Shown here piece by piece: positions 11,119 through 21,805 of a stretch of 64,000 nt of DNA. Made by a program: the position numbers and the translations under genes. Position 1 is the stretch's first letter. Each line of letters begins with the position of its first letter. Under the pieces are notes generated by a model that was not told the origin of the DNA, ran no database searches, and saw only the letters and a list, made by a program, of their open reading frames with translations. Origin of the DNA: Hypoxylon rubiginosum (taxonomy: Eukaryota; Ascomycota; Sordariomycetes; Xylariales; Hypoxylaceae); the NCBI GenBank assembly GCA_902806565.1, contig CADCXA010000025.1, forward strand, positions 186,001 through 250,000, given 5' to 3'.

Positions 11119-12676
11119 CTACATGAAGATGCCGACCCAAACGTTCTTAGAGCTCACTTCCGACTCGCAGTCATCGACCGCGCAGAGCATCTTATTCTTG
11201 GCTCCGCTAGGATCCGGGCGAAACCCTACAGGTACGGGGTTTTTGCCTACAGGCTTGCGATTGTCAAAGCATTTTCGGCAGTAGACCTAAAACATGTTAA
11301 TATCTAATAAATAGGAGCAACCTCGGACTACTCACATGTCCACAGGCCTTGACGGCCCAGAAGTGATGCTCTGCCTTGTCCTTTTTCGATCGAGCTTTCT
11401 TGGACGAAGTACCGGAGCCGCCATCGTTCCCGTCCTCGTACGCCAGCTCCTGCTCGCAGCTAGGGCATATAGCAATGACATCTTCGGCCGTATTTCTAGT
11501 AAAGCCCTGTCGCGTATCCTCCGGGGGTTCGTGTGCGGGCTTCGGCGTACCGCCTCCGGGTACCTGCGGCGGATTCGCAAAAGGGTGAATGTTGTAGTCA
11601 AGGTGTATAGGGGCCAACGCGGGCGGCGGGATTCCATCGGGTCGAATGGGATTGTCGGCTGGTAGGATATTGCGATGGCTCACCATGACGAGATCTTCAT
11701 CCTCGCCCTCCCTTAGACCCTGGGGATTGTTCAGCAGGCGGAAAATAGGGATGTTCTGAATGAAGCGTTGAATGTGCTGGTAGTTTTGCAACCTCGGAAG
11801 AGGAGGCATATTCTGTGGATAAGGTTCGAGTGGCGCCATCGCCTGCTCCGGGGTCATCTCAAGGAGCGGGGGGATGTTGTAGGTACGACGGGGTCGCGGA
11901 CGATCGTTACGTCTAAGAGGCGGCATGCTAACAGGTTCGGGATCACCTGAATCTGAGTCGGAAACGAGGTCGATGACCGTACGCTCGCCTACATAGCTGG
12001 CATCGCTGCGGGACAACCGAGGAGGCGAGTTCCGCTGTGAGCGTCGCCTGCGCGTATTCCAGGAATGCGAATGCTGGGGCGCGGCTTGAGGAGGGCTGAC
12101 ATCCCCCGTCAGGTCGATGACCTCGGGTTCCGCTCGAGGTTGGCGTCGCTGATGTCTCTGATGATTTTGTGGGTTGTGCGATTCTTCCACCTCCATTCCA
12201 ACCAGCTCATCTCTCTGGTTCTCTGCATTATCTTGATCCATCTCGGCGAAGCCGAAATAGTTGGGCCCCAAATTCTCGAGATCGGCGCCTTCGTCGAAAT
12301 CGTCCACGAATAAGCTCTCTTCTGATGAGTCTGCCGAATAGCTCTGATGGTGGCGGTTGGCTAGACCAGATACGTCCATATCCATGGACCAATCCGACAT
12401 GTCGTCACTGTCGAGATGGGGGTTCGAATGAACTGACAAAGCGGGCGATGTGGCTTCCGATGCGGTTTCCGATGCGAAGCTGCTACTGGATAGAGAACTG
12501 CGGTTTTGACCGTGTCTAAATCGATCTCGGTCGCTGGCGGTAGAGCGAAGAGAATCGGATGGTATGGAGTCTACGTCGCTGACGGTGCTACGGTCCGAGA
12601 CAGTGGGAGTTGCCACAAATCCGGGCGGAGAGGAAGACAAAAGATCGAAAGAGTCGGAATCTGCTATTTCTGCCAT
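11119..12676 (-). CDS. RING-finger protein with SUMO-interaction motifs, probable Slx5/Rfp1-like SUMO-targeted ubiquitin ligase subunit
   Basis: Two exons: 12676-11336 (447 codons) and 11286-11119, with a 49-bp intron (donor GTGAGT, acceptor TTTTAG), giving 502 aa. The N terminus is Ser/Asp-rich and disordered. Two hydrophobic-acidic SUMO-interaction motifs are visible, EVIDLTGD (about 185-192) and TVIDLVSDSDSG (about 233-244). The C terminus carries zinc ligands in RING order: C404/C407, C445-x-H447, C450/C453, then C482/C487. The splice falls inside the RING, between CGH and VYCRKC. The protein ends close behind the domain (VWVGIFM). SIMs plus a C-terminal RING is the architecture of Slx5/Rfp1 proteins, which pair with Slx8 to ubiquitylate SUMO-conjugated nuclear proteins during genome maintenance. 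The long gap between the second and third ligands (C407 to C445) is filled with Lys/Ser-rich sequence. Assignment rests on architecture, not alignment. Confidence 0.8.
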
Positions 12677-13918
12677 AATGGGTAGCCGAGGTAAACCCTT
12701 TCTAAGTAGGAGAAATTTTCGTTGTTAGCCAGGGAATAAAATCGGCCAAAGTGCCCACCACTACTAGGCACGAGAGGGCCAAGTTTGAGGGTTGAACTGT
12801 GCAAACCTCGGAACCTTGAAAACACTAAGCAGGCCAGAGCGCCAGAGCAGAAACGTACCTGTGCACAGGGCCAGTACCGACTCACGAGGTCGGACTTAGA
12901 GGAGCATCAGCAGCTAATGCTGAATTACCATTTTATTCCCCGCGGGCCCTCGCGCCAATATATGCGTCAGCGCGCCTTTGCCTTGGTTTGCGTTGCGATA
13001 GGTGGTGGGAGACTGGGAGTGCACTTATTCCGAGTCGATGCGTATGTGCGTATGTGCGTATGGGGCGAATGTGTTTGCTGGCAACAAGCGACGAGGTCGC
13101 AGTCTCAATGCCAGACGTGATTATACCTAGGTACCTAACTAGGTGTGTTTTCAATTGATGGTTTGGTGTAGTTGTTGGTGGAAGAGGTGGAAGATTATTG
13201 AGGTGCAAAGGAAAGTTGTAAGCTTTCCGTGGTGCAGTGGTGGTAAGTGGTAAATGGCAAAATTCACATATAACACGAGGCTTTCCAGACGTTATTACCT
13301 CCTGCAACGATGCTGTTGTTGCTGAGGTAGGGATGACGCCGCATTAGGGGACCTGCTTATCTTGATTATCTAAACGCCGCCTGTCGATAAAAAATTTAGA
13401 CGCCCGCCCCATTCATTACTACAGGCGCAGAGGTGACGACAAGGTGTACCCAACATATACCTACTCCTTAGGTACATCCCGTATTTACTGAGCGGCCGCA
13501 CCACCAATATTTTGTACATGACTGTAGAATAGCTCCTTTACAACCCGCTATGTGGAAAGGTGACGAGGAAGTAAATAATTATCATCGTACCTTAGGTACA
13601 TACCTACATAGGTAGATATGATATTTTAGGTAAAAACAGACTGAGCCAAAGTCAAGACATGTTGTGCAAATATGAAAAAGAAGCCTTAAACCCATCACCA
13701 GGAAAACAAGGTATCGTTTCACTCAACTCATTGCCTGGACCTGTGATGATAATGTACACCGGTGAAGTTTAAGCCACCCCTTATGGCCAATGCAGCCAAT
13801 TACCTGAGTACAGATACATTTTTGAATTTTTGCCCCTGATCTTGACTCTCTACCCCGGAAGTTTGTGTCTCTCTCAATAAATAAATAAAAACGCCATTGT
13901 GCTGTCCTACATCGCGAC
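12677..13918. other. intergenic region with palindromic CTAGGTA motifs
   Basis: This is the upstream region of the RING gene and the 3' side of PRP19. It holds a GTGCGTAT-like short repeat at about 13037-13061 and two dense clusters of TACCTAGGTA-like sequence (13124-13144 and 13588-13615). The open frame at 12933-13307 is not protein-like. Confidence 0.55.
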
Positions 13919-15576
13919 CTATTTCGCAGAGAGAACACTGACTTTACCATCTCCGCTCACTGCCATTAGCTTGCTTGCGTTTGCACCCCACTGCACATCT
14001 ACCGCACTGGCTGCTGCTCGCAGAGGCTCGGACCAAGACTTGGAGCTTTTGCTGTATTGTTGCACTGTCACGCCAGCCGGGCCACCCGTCGCGAGGAATT
14101 GCTGCGAATAATCCCACGCCAGGCTCTGCACCGCACTGCCGATATCTAGCACTTTGGCTTGCGCCGCTGCCCCTTCTTTGCGCAGATCGAATATGGTCAC
14201 CGTAGTCTGTCCTTTTGCTGTAGCGGCGAACCAGAAGCCATTCTCCGAGAAGACTAGCGCTTGCACCGGAGCTCCCAAGGGGAACGAGGCAGCTTCTTCG
14301 CCGGTCTTGGTCATGAAGAGCTTGATCTCGCCAGAACTAGTACCGGTAGCAAATAGATGGCCATCGGGGTGGAATGCGCAAGTTGTTAAAGCTGAAGAGA
14401 TATTAGTAACGTCGTTAGAAGGCCCTAGTATATCTGGGTAAACTTACCGGAATTGGTGTACACGCGCGTCGCACGCTGTAGGTTGGCCAGATCGTAGAAA
14501 ACAAAGCTCTTATCCGAACCGACGGATGCCAAGATTTCCTTGCTCGGGTGCATCGCAAGACCAGTAGCAGGCCCAGCGTGATCGGAAAAGGACGCGATCT
14601 CGCTACCATTCTCGAGCACTTTTACGGAGCCCTTGGACGTAGAGAAAAAGACCTTGGTACCATCCCATATCGAGTCCGTTACGGGCTCGTTGACCTGTAA
14701 CGAACGCTCTACCGTGTCGGAATCGATCGAGTAAATTGCGATATCGCCTTGTAAACCACCAACAGCAGCGAAGCCCTCCTCAACGCTGATCGTCGTAGCT
14801 TGGGAAACAGGAAGCGGAGTTGTAGTCTGGATAGCGAAGGAAGTGATATCCTCAGTTGTCGCCCATCCACTAGGGACAGGTCGCTTCTTTCTGCTCTTGG
14901 ACAGTCTGCCAACATGTTAACTCATTAGATCATTAGGGAGGGAAGTAGGAGTACGAACTTTGTTTGTGTCTCATCCACCTTAGCTGCTAGCTCCTCGGAT
15001 AGGCCTTCAGCATCTACGACCATTGCGTCGCCATTACTCGGGGCGCCTGCTGATACCGTCACCTTAGATAGCGCATCCCTGGCTTCATCCCTCTCCTTGG
15101 TAAGCCTCGCGATGACGCGAACGGCCGCGTCGTGCTGGTAAAGGGCCGTAGCAAGTTCCTCGCGCGTTCGCGCTAATTGCTCCCTCAAATTGTATGTCTC
15201 TAGCGCTAGTGTATCCCATTCGTTTTGGAAAGTGGACAGCAGGGCGGGTATGGAGGTAAGAGTAGGCGGCCGGGGCCGGACGATTCGAGACGATTTGATG
15301 GGAAGAAGGTCGTCGAGGGTCAAGTCTTCTCCGCTCACGGGGTCTTTTCCGTTCTCTTCGATGTACTTCTCGATCAGACGCTTCTCAAATACAGCACCTA
15401 AGGTAATATGTTAGTTGGCTACGGCACTCAACAAGGCGGTTGTCGCTGTTGTAGCCTACCTGATAATTTGGAAACGACGGGCTCTTGAGGAGCTTCGCCG
15501 GAAACTATTTCATGTTAGATGCATTGCTTCGAGTAAAAGGCTAGGAAGGCGAAGATAACTTACGAGCGCACAGCAT
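13919..15576 (-). CDS. PRP19: PRP19 pre-mRNA-processing factor 19 (U-box, WD40 E3 ubiquitin ligase)
   Basis: Five coding exons, 15576-15564, 15504-15460, 15397-14959, 14905-14448 and 14391-13919, join in frame to 475 aa, the usual length for fungal Prp19. The first exon is only 13 nt (MLCA plus one base). The U-box spans about residues 1-65 ([32 protein letters not shown]... NGKDPVSGEDL). It is followed by the helical Prp19/Cdc5-binding region (about 65-140: LLSTFQNEWDTLALETYNLREQL) and a C-terminal WD40 propeller ending in VSGDGKVSVLSAK. Prp19 is the scaffold E3 of the nineteen complex (NTC), needed for spliceosome activation and also for DNA repair. Intron 3 (14906-14958) uses an unusual GTTCGT donor, but the frame and the family sequence (TK-LSKSRKKRPVPSGWAT) support it. 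It is divergently arranged with the OHCU decarboxylase gene. Confidence 0.95.
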
Positions 15577-16248
15577 TATGAATGATGTTGAAAGGATGAT
15601 GATTGCATTCAGTTGCTGTGTCTGCTGGCTAAGGCTGAGCTCAAAATCTGTAAAATTTCCAAGGCTGGCGGCTGTGAATTGCTAGCTTCCAAGCTTCTCT
15701 CAGTTGTTGACTTGGAATTAACAAAGCGATTGGACCAAAATAATTTTGACAGGCTTAGCCTATTTAGGTATATAATGGGACCTTTCATGGAAATGGCGGA
15801 ACGTGGTTTTTCCGCCGAGCCTCGAAAAATGCGAGATCCCGTCACATGCATTTGAACCAAACATGGTGTACATATGTGTGTACTAGATGCAAGCTTGGCA
15901 AGGTACGGGCTTGGTGGTACATGGGCCGATGGAGCTAATCTCTAACCCCACCATAAACCCCACCAAAGCATCTATTAATTGGAGTTCAATACCGAACCAA
16001 CATTTAAACCTCCACAAGTATCGCGCGGCCCTCCGCGATTTATCAGAACTCTTATCATTCGAGATCTACCTACGTGGTAGCTCAACATTGGTATAAGAAT
16101 ACTGCATTCCTAAGGTAAGGCAAAGTATAAATAGATCCCAGCTACCTTTTACTTTGCATAATATCAAATATCCTCTTACAGGTTTAGCATACATCTACAA
16201 ATCTTTAAACCATAGTGCATACCTCCTATCGTAAGCTAGGTATATAAA
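15577..16248. promoter_or_regulatory. divergent promoter region, PRP19 / OHCU decarboxylase
   Basis: This 672-bp spacer lies between two divergent start codons. No single core element can be named with confidence; TATA-like AT stretches occur near 16127-16134 (GTATAAAT) and 16237-16248 just before the plus-strand ATG. Short open frames here are not protein-like. Confidence 0.5.
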
Positions 16249-16917
16249 ATGGCTTCTACCGCGGCAACTCTACCGCCCATCTCCTCGCTCTCGGTAGTCG
16301 ACGACGAAACTCTCAAGTCCGTACTCGACGCCCTTTTCGAACCTTCTGCGGACCTCCATGCTCTCGCTATACCAGGCATACGCGGTGCCCCCAACCTCGC
16401 TTCCTACGCGTCCCTGATCGAGCACGTCGGGGACTCCATGTCGCGACTCGCGCAGTCTTCGGCGGTGCCGGATGCGCGAGCAAAGCTTCATGAGATCCTA
16501 GGGTCACACCCGCGGCTAGGGGAGAAGAAGGTCGAGAGCGCGCAGAGCCGAGCCGAGCAGGCCCATCTGAATACGTCCTCCGGCGGCTCCGCCGAGAAGG
16601 AAGAAGAGGCTGCAAGACTAAAGGCCCTAAACGAAGAGTACGAAGCGCGATTTCCAGGTTTGAGATACGTGGTATTTGTCAATGGCCGCAGCCGACCCGT
16701 CGTAATGCAGAATATGCGCGAACGAATCGACCGCGGCGACATCAGGGCCGAAGAGCAGGAAGCAATACAGGTAGGTTGAAGCTTGTCTGGCTGGACATGC
16801 TTTTAGCAAAGTATGATAAAGAACTGAGAATGCTAACGATTCCCGCCTCGGCTTTCTCTCCAGGCTATGGTTGATATTGCCTTAGATCGCGCTAAGAAAT
16901 TACAAGCTATCAGTTGA
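16249..16917 (+). CDS. OHCU decarboxylase (2-oxo-4-hydroxy-4-carboxy-5-ureidoimidazoline decarboxylase)
   Basis: Exons 16249-16770 and 16864-16917, with a 93-bp intron (GTAGGT...CTCCAG), give 191 aa. The domain covers nearly the whole protein. The motif GSHPRLGEKK contains the catalytic His (H87), followed by the conserved acidic QSRAEQ stretch (E103) and LNEEYEARFPGLRYVVFVNGRSRP, which ends in the conserved Arg-rich MRERI helix (R157/R159). The enzyme converts OHCU to S-allantoin after urate oxidase and HIU hydrolase, completing uric-acid breakdown for nitrogen recovery. In many organisms it is peroxisomal; the visible C terminus (KKLQAIS) is not a classical SKL-type signal. A Ser/Glu-rich insertion (about residues 107-121) separates the two conserved halves. 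No other purine-catabolism gene lies in the window. Confidence 0.93.
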
Positions 16918-17494
16918 AGGACGGCCAAATTCATGTTTCTGCATTAGACCATGCTTTTACGGCCTCTATATTCCCAGAAGTTGATATAGACACCCTATTA
17001 TCCACGTGGAGAGAGCTCGTTGTATACCCTTATCTAGCCTTGAATCTAGCTTGGTGACGAGACATCACCTCAGCTGATATGCTAGAGTGTGAAATACGTC
17101 TTCCGCCATATTCTATACCAGCAGTCCCCTACTTCAAATACCAATGGGAAGTACCATACCAGCTCTATATCCCTTGCCGTAAGAGAGCGGCTGTCCATCA
17201 CATATCCCGTAAAGACCGGACTTTTTTTTGTTTCTTATATTTGAATATTTACCGTTCGATGTTGCCGTGAGGCCGCAGCTGGCTTCTATCACAGACGCAC
17301 ACCCGAAATTCACAATATTCTACCGAATTCCATCGTACTCCCTCAATCCCCATCGCCCAATAGACACCAAGCCCTAGCGCCAGTTCGTTTTCCCCTTTCC
17401 ACTCGGCTTCGAGAACGCCTACCTAGTAATACCCTCCCAAAAACCCCTTATGATCGAAGAGAAACCCAAAATGCTCGCTAATATATATTTGCGC
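16918..17494. other. convergent intergenic spacer
   Basis: This lies between the 3' ends of the OHCU decarboxylase gene and the minus-strand conserved protein gene. Apart from an 8-T run at 17222-17229 no feature is recognised. Confidence 0.55.
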
Positions 17495-19018
17495 CTATGC
17501 AACCCATCGTAACCCATCAAGCTCATCCAGGTACTCCTCATAGAAATGCTCGCCGCCAGCCCCTTCGCTACTACCGCTGCCACCTTCGGGTGAACCGGAG
17601 CCAGAGCCGAATAGCACGCCAAAATCCGCATAGACGTCGTCCAGATCGTCGTCCGAAAAGTCGGCGTATCGACTCTCGAGGTCCGGCGATGGGAACGCGA
17701 CGTCCTCCTCCTCTTCCCTTTGCAACGGAACGTTGAGCGGCCTCGAGGGCGGACTGGTCAGCCGCAGCGACGGAGGTGGCGGGTAAGGCGGAGCCGTCGG
17801 CGCTATAAGATTAGGATTCGCATCTTCCTTCTCCGCGGGAGTTCTTGCATTTCTCGTAGGACCCTCCCGGCCCGGAGCACTCGAAACAGGAGAAGAGGAA
17901 GGCGATGACGACGACGGTGGAGACGGATGGAATGCCGTGGTGTGTGGTCGCCATACGGGCGGTATCGGGTAAGGGAGGTCGTACGGATGATCGTAAGGGG
18001 GAGCGTTGCCGGGGAACCGCGCACCCGTCGCGCTGTTGGACGTGGTCACCAGCTGCAGCCCGTGGCTCAGCGAGTTGCCTCTGGCGGCCATGCCGGCGAG
18101 CACGGTGTGGCCGCGGAGGACGGCGGCCTGGCGGACGCCGATGCGGACGCGGTTCAGGATGGCGGCCTTGCGGACGATGGCGCTCTGGTGGCCGGCCCTC
18201 TTGAGCGCGCCGCGCACGGCGGCGAACTTGAGGAACCGGCTGAGCACCGGCGCGTCGTCGCCGCTCTCGCGGTTCAGGATGTGCGTCGCCGGCCAGCTGT
18301 ACGGCTGCGAGAGCCGGCTCGTCACCAGCCGCAGCCGCAGCCGCCGCTTCTTGCACGGCAGGCCACCCGTCCCCGGGCCGTCGACGTCGTGGAGCGCGCG
18401 CGCGCGCTTGTTGGCGGGCCGCAGCGCGAGGCCCGAGGGCGCTGCTAGTGCCAGGGCTTCCGGGGCGAAACAGAAGACTTTCGGCGTTGCTTCTTTAACG
18501 CATGATAAGCTTGTCCTGCTTGGTACCCTTTCCGTCAAGGGACGGGTCGGGATCGGAGAACCGGCCCGGGATGGAGACGGCGGCGCATTGTTGCTGTCGC
18601 TGCTCTCTTCTACCTCCTGAATACCGGAATTGGATGGGAACTGTGGAACCACGGGAGCCGAATTTGACTTCTTCGGTTTCGGCCGGCTAGCCGGTGTCGA
18701 TGAGATAGTCTGCGGCTGACACGGCTGGATCTCAACCTGGATTTTTGCTAGCTTACGGCCCGCACTCTGGCTACCGCTACCATTGCCGCTGCTGGTGCCA
18801 TCGCCGCCGCCACCACCGCTGCTGCTGCCAACAGGCCCCTTTAAAACCTGGAAGACGCTCGGCGGCGAAGTGGGCGCCGACGCGCTGACCCGGTAGAAGC
18901 GCGACCTGCTGCTGTTGCCGAGACCGGGGCCGTCGTCCGCCCGGCGCGTGTGGAGGGAGGTCCAAGGCAATCCGAAGGGTTCCCTGGACGTCTGGTGCGC
19001 GTCGAGCTGGACGACCAT
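17495..19018 (-). CDS. conserved Arg-rich fungal protein of unknown function
   Basis: A single open frame of 507 codons runs from an ATG at 19018. The N terminus contains SRFYRVSASAPTSPPSVFQVLKGP, then a Gly/Ser run (about 64-88) and a Ser/Pro-rich segment. The core (about 220-330) is basic and ordered-looking: CKKRRLRLRLVTSRLSQPYSWPATHILNRE, followed by FLKFAAVRGALKRAG and two Ala/Arg helices (IVRKAAILNRVRIGVRQAAVLRGH). The C terminus is Pro-rich and ends with a very acidic YADFSDDDLDDVYADFGVLFGSGSG...FYEEYLDELDGLRWVA. The Arg clusters look like nuclear-localisation signals, and the alternating basic core and acidic tail suggest a nuclear nucleic-acid or chromatin-associated protein; that is inference. 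I recall similar KKRRLRLRLVTSRLSQP cores in other ascomycete hypothetical proteins but know no function. Confidence 0.85.
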   Translation of the reverse strand: MVVQLDAHQTSREPFGLPWTSLHTRRADDGPGLGNSSRSRFYRVSASAPTSPPSVFQVLKGPVGSSSGGGGGDGTSSGNGSGSQSAGRKLAKIQVEIQPCQPQTISSTPASRPKPKKSNSAPVVPQFPSNSGIQEVEESSDSNNAPPSPSRAGSPIPTRPLTERVPSRTSLSCVKEATPKVFCFAPEALALAAPSGLALRPANKRARALHDVDGPGTGGLPCKKRRLRLRLVTSRLSQPYSWPATHILNRESGDDAPVLSRFLKFAAVRGALKRAGHQSAIVRKAAILNRVRIGVRQAAVLRGHTVLAGMAARGNSLSHGLQLVTTSNSATGARFPGNAPPYDHPYDLPYPIPPVWRPHTTAFHPSPPSSSSPSSSPVSSAPGREGPTRNARTPAEKEDANPNLIAPTAPPYPPPPSLRLTSPPSRPLNVPLQREEEEDVAFPSPDLESRYADFSDDDLDDVYADFGVLFGSGSGSPEGGSGSSEGAGGEHFYEEYLDELDGLRWVA

Positions 19019-20748
19019 AGTAACCCCCGTGCCGTACCGTATAAGCCCGGCCTTGGAGCAGAGAGGATTGCCTTAACCCCTCTGTCGCCGTGGATGGCGG
19101 AACGTCTTCGGGGGGCAAAAAGACAAACCGGCCGGGGAAAAAAGATAAGTCGAAGAGAGGAGGGGGAAAAGGATGCTGGCTCAGGTTGGGAAGTGTGTCA
19201 TGGTCGCGTAGCGGTTTCTGTCCACCTCCTTTGATATTCCGTTCACAAGTGGTATCTCGCGAGTGAGTATAAGTGCTGTAAGTGTATATTCACAAGCCGG
19301 GACTAAACAGATCTACCACGGCCCGCTCGGAGAAAATCCTGTTGGTTTTGAATATCGATGACGGTCGTGAGTTTAAGAGCGAATCCCCGATGTTTCAAGG
19401 CCGGGAAACTCGAAACACGGCCGATGTTAGACAGGTATATCAAACGCAGGATCCGGGTAATCTCTCTCTTATGCCCGTTATGGGTACCAATTGACAACGT
19501 CGGAGTTTTTTAGTACTGAAGAGACGTATGTACCTAATGTATGCGTATGTGTATAAGTGATTTGCGTGTTTGTAAGTAAGGGTTAAGGTAGCTTTTGCTA
19601 AGAAGGTTTGACGGAAGCGAAAATACCCCGAACTGACGAGATGGTTGGGCGGCTTAATAAGAAGGAGGAGGGAGTTGCGGACTGGGGGGAGGAGAGCAGA
19701 GAGAAAGCAGAAAGATCGACGTTCTACGTTAAACCCGGGGAAATGGGATCCTAGTAAGAATAATGTTGGTGGATATTTTCGGGGGCGGGACGATCCCGAC
19801 CGCTGGTACCGTGTCACTCAAAGCAATGGAAAGCCTTCTTCTTCTGTGCGCTCGCAGGCGGACAAGGGGTCTCTTTTCTTATTCTTATTCTTGTTCTTCG
19901 CTGGACTGCTGCTGCTAATTAAAGGCGCTGGGTCCCTTCGAAGCTAGGTAACTAACTGGATACTACGTGCTGTACGCATCAGGCTAGTTAGGCTAGTTCG
20001 GGTATCCCAGGCCCCTACCTAGGCTTCTTGCTACAAAGTACCTACCTATCCTAGGCTATGCCAGGTGGTGATGGTGGTGGTGGTGGTCCTGCTGCTGCTG
20101 CGAGTAGCACGAGGCGCAGATCCTGCCATGGGTTGGTGAAAGGTAGGTGTAGGTGTAGGTAGCTCTAAGGATTGAGGTACAAGACTTCACACGCCGGTTA
20201 TGAAGGCCAAGGCCGCGCCAGTCAGCGGTTCGACGAGAGCGAGGCGAGAGGAGTGGTCGACTACGTAGAAACTGACGGGTTTAAGACAGATTTAACAGTC
20301 AAGAAGGTTGAAGGTCCGAAGTCGTCGTCAGCTCGTCAGCGGCTGGATGGGTTAGGTATTGGGCGATGCGCGGCAGTCAGATGATTTCCGTCCGGTGGGA
20401 GAGGCGACTGAAGGCTGGGTTCGTCGCTGAGGAGGTCTGACTAGCTGCCCCTAACCAGGTAAGATAGGCAAGGTAGGTACCTAGGGTAATGAGTGGTACA
20501 GGGTAGGGATTCGTTTACCGGAGTGAGAAAAAAAAAAGAGTTATAAAAAAAAAGGGGGAGAGGCTGACTTGGGGTATCATACCTCACATGAAGAGTGCAT
20601 CATGTGGATGAAGTGCAAAGCGCAGCTGAAATGAGGAAGACGAGCCAGGGATTGGTTGCGAAATAGGTAATGCGAAGACGACAAATCGTACGATCAGGAA
20701 GTACTGGGAATATTGGGAAAAAGGTGTTGGCTCATAGTCCCGACATCC

Positions 20749-20770
20749 CATATGGCCCATGGGCCATATG
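20749..20770. repeat. perfect 22-bp palindrome
   Basis: The half-site CATATGGCCCA is followed directly by its reverse complement with no spacer, nesting NdeI-, NcoI- and GGCC-type palindromes. It could be a binding site for a dimeric factor or a cruciform; function unknown. It sits in gene-poor DNA, 1.7 kb upstream of the gene starting at 19018. Confidence 0.85.
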
Positions 20771-21767
20771 AGCGTTACTTAGGAACTTAGAGGAGGGAGA
20801 TTTTGGTGACACGTCTTAAAATTTTCCTTGTACCTGGGCTTATTTCCCCCGATAACCCCCTTCGCTCGCGAACAGGTCGGGAATATTTCCTACGGTACGG
20901 CGACGGAGTGGTATGCCATGCAGGGACTTGGAATAGACAGGTGGTAAAGTGAGAAAGTAAGGTCGTATCCATTTGATACATTAGGTACCTACATACATGT
21001 AAGCGCGTATGTACTGTACGTTGCGGCTTAGGAGATCCTCGTGCTCTCCATGCGAAAGCCGAGCATCGTGACAGTGGTCGTATTGTACAATACGTACCTT
21101 GAATCCCAGCTGCAGTGAGAACCGAGAAGGGGAAGAGACGATGACAAGCTAATTTTCTCTCCTTCTCACTCGAGTTACTGCAAGTATTTTCATATTATCT
21201 ATACGCAAAGCGTCGCAGGACGGTCAACGAATGAGTATTAGTGCTAGATTTCGTTCGGATCCCATGGCACTTTAGCTCTCAATTCCTGGCAATTCCCAGT
21301 CACATTAACGACGGGCTTGCGATGCTAGCCAACAAATATCCCCTGACATGCGCATTTGCCTTCTTCTGCATCTTTGATTAGGTCCAATCATAGAGCAATT
21401 GCATGTCCTCTCTCCCCTCTTTTCAAGTATAGTCGTGTATGTATGTATACTTGGGGACCCTGTAATGTAGAGAATCCTCAAGCTTAAGTCTGATGATCCC
21501 CGGAGTTTTGCAAACAACGCTGACGACTGGCTGGCGCCCCAGTGGATTCACTTCTTCCAGCCCTGCCGAGTCCCGTTTTTCTCCCCTTTCCCCACATCCT
21601 ACCCTTCGTTAAACCCTCGTCTTCGCGAGGGGCAGCTGGCAGGCTGGCAGGCTGGGGCAACTAAACCTGGAGAACATTTGGACGGGATAGGATACGATGT
21701 CGTACAAGGCAGTCTTTCTCGGCTTAGGCAAACGACGGATGTCGCAGCTGCGTTACCACCGTGCCTC

Positions 21768-21770
<3 letters not shown>

Positions 21771-21804
<34 letters not shown>
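21771..21804. repeat. (GCA)n trinucleotide microsatellite
   Basis: About 11 uninterrupted CAG/GCA units lie in non-coding DNA. It is likely length-polymorphic between isolates. Confidence 0.9.

Positions 21805-21805
<1 letters not shown>

Noticed and set aside
17811..18620. Long open frames opposite and within the Arg-rich protein gene
   Set aside because: High-GC overlap frames; Arg/Ala/Pro-rich nonsense, while the 17495-19018 frame alone has ordered sequence and full length.
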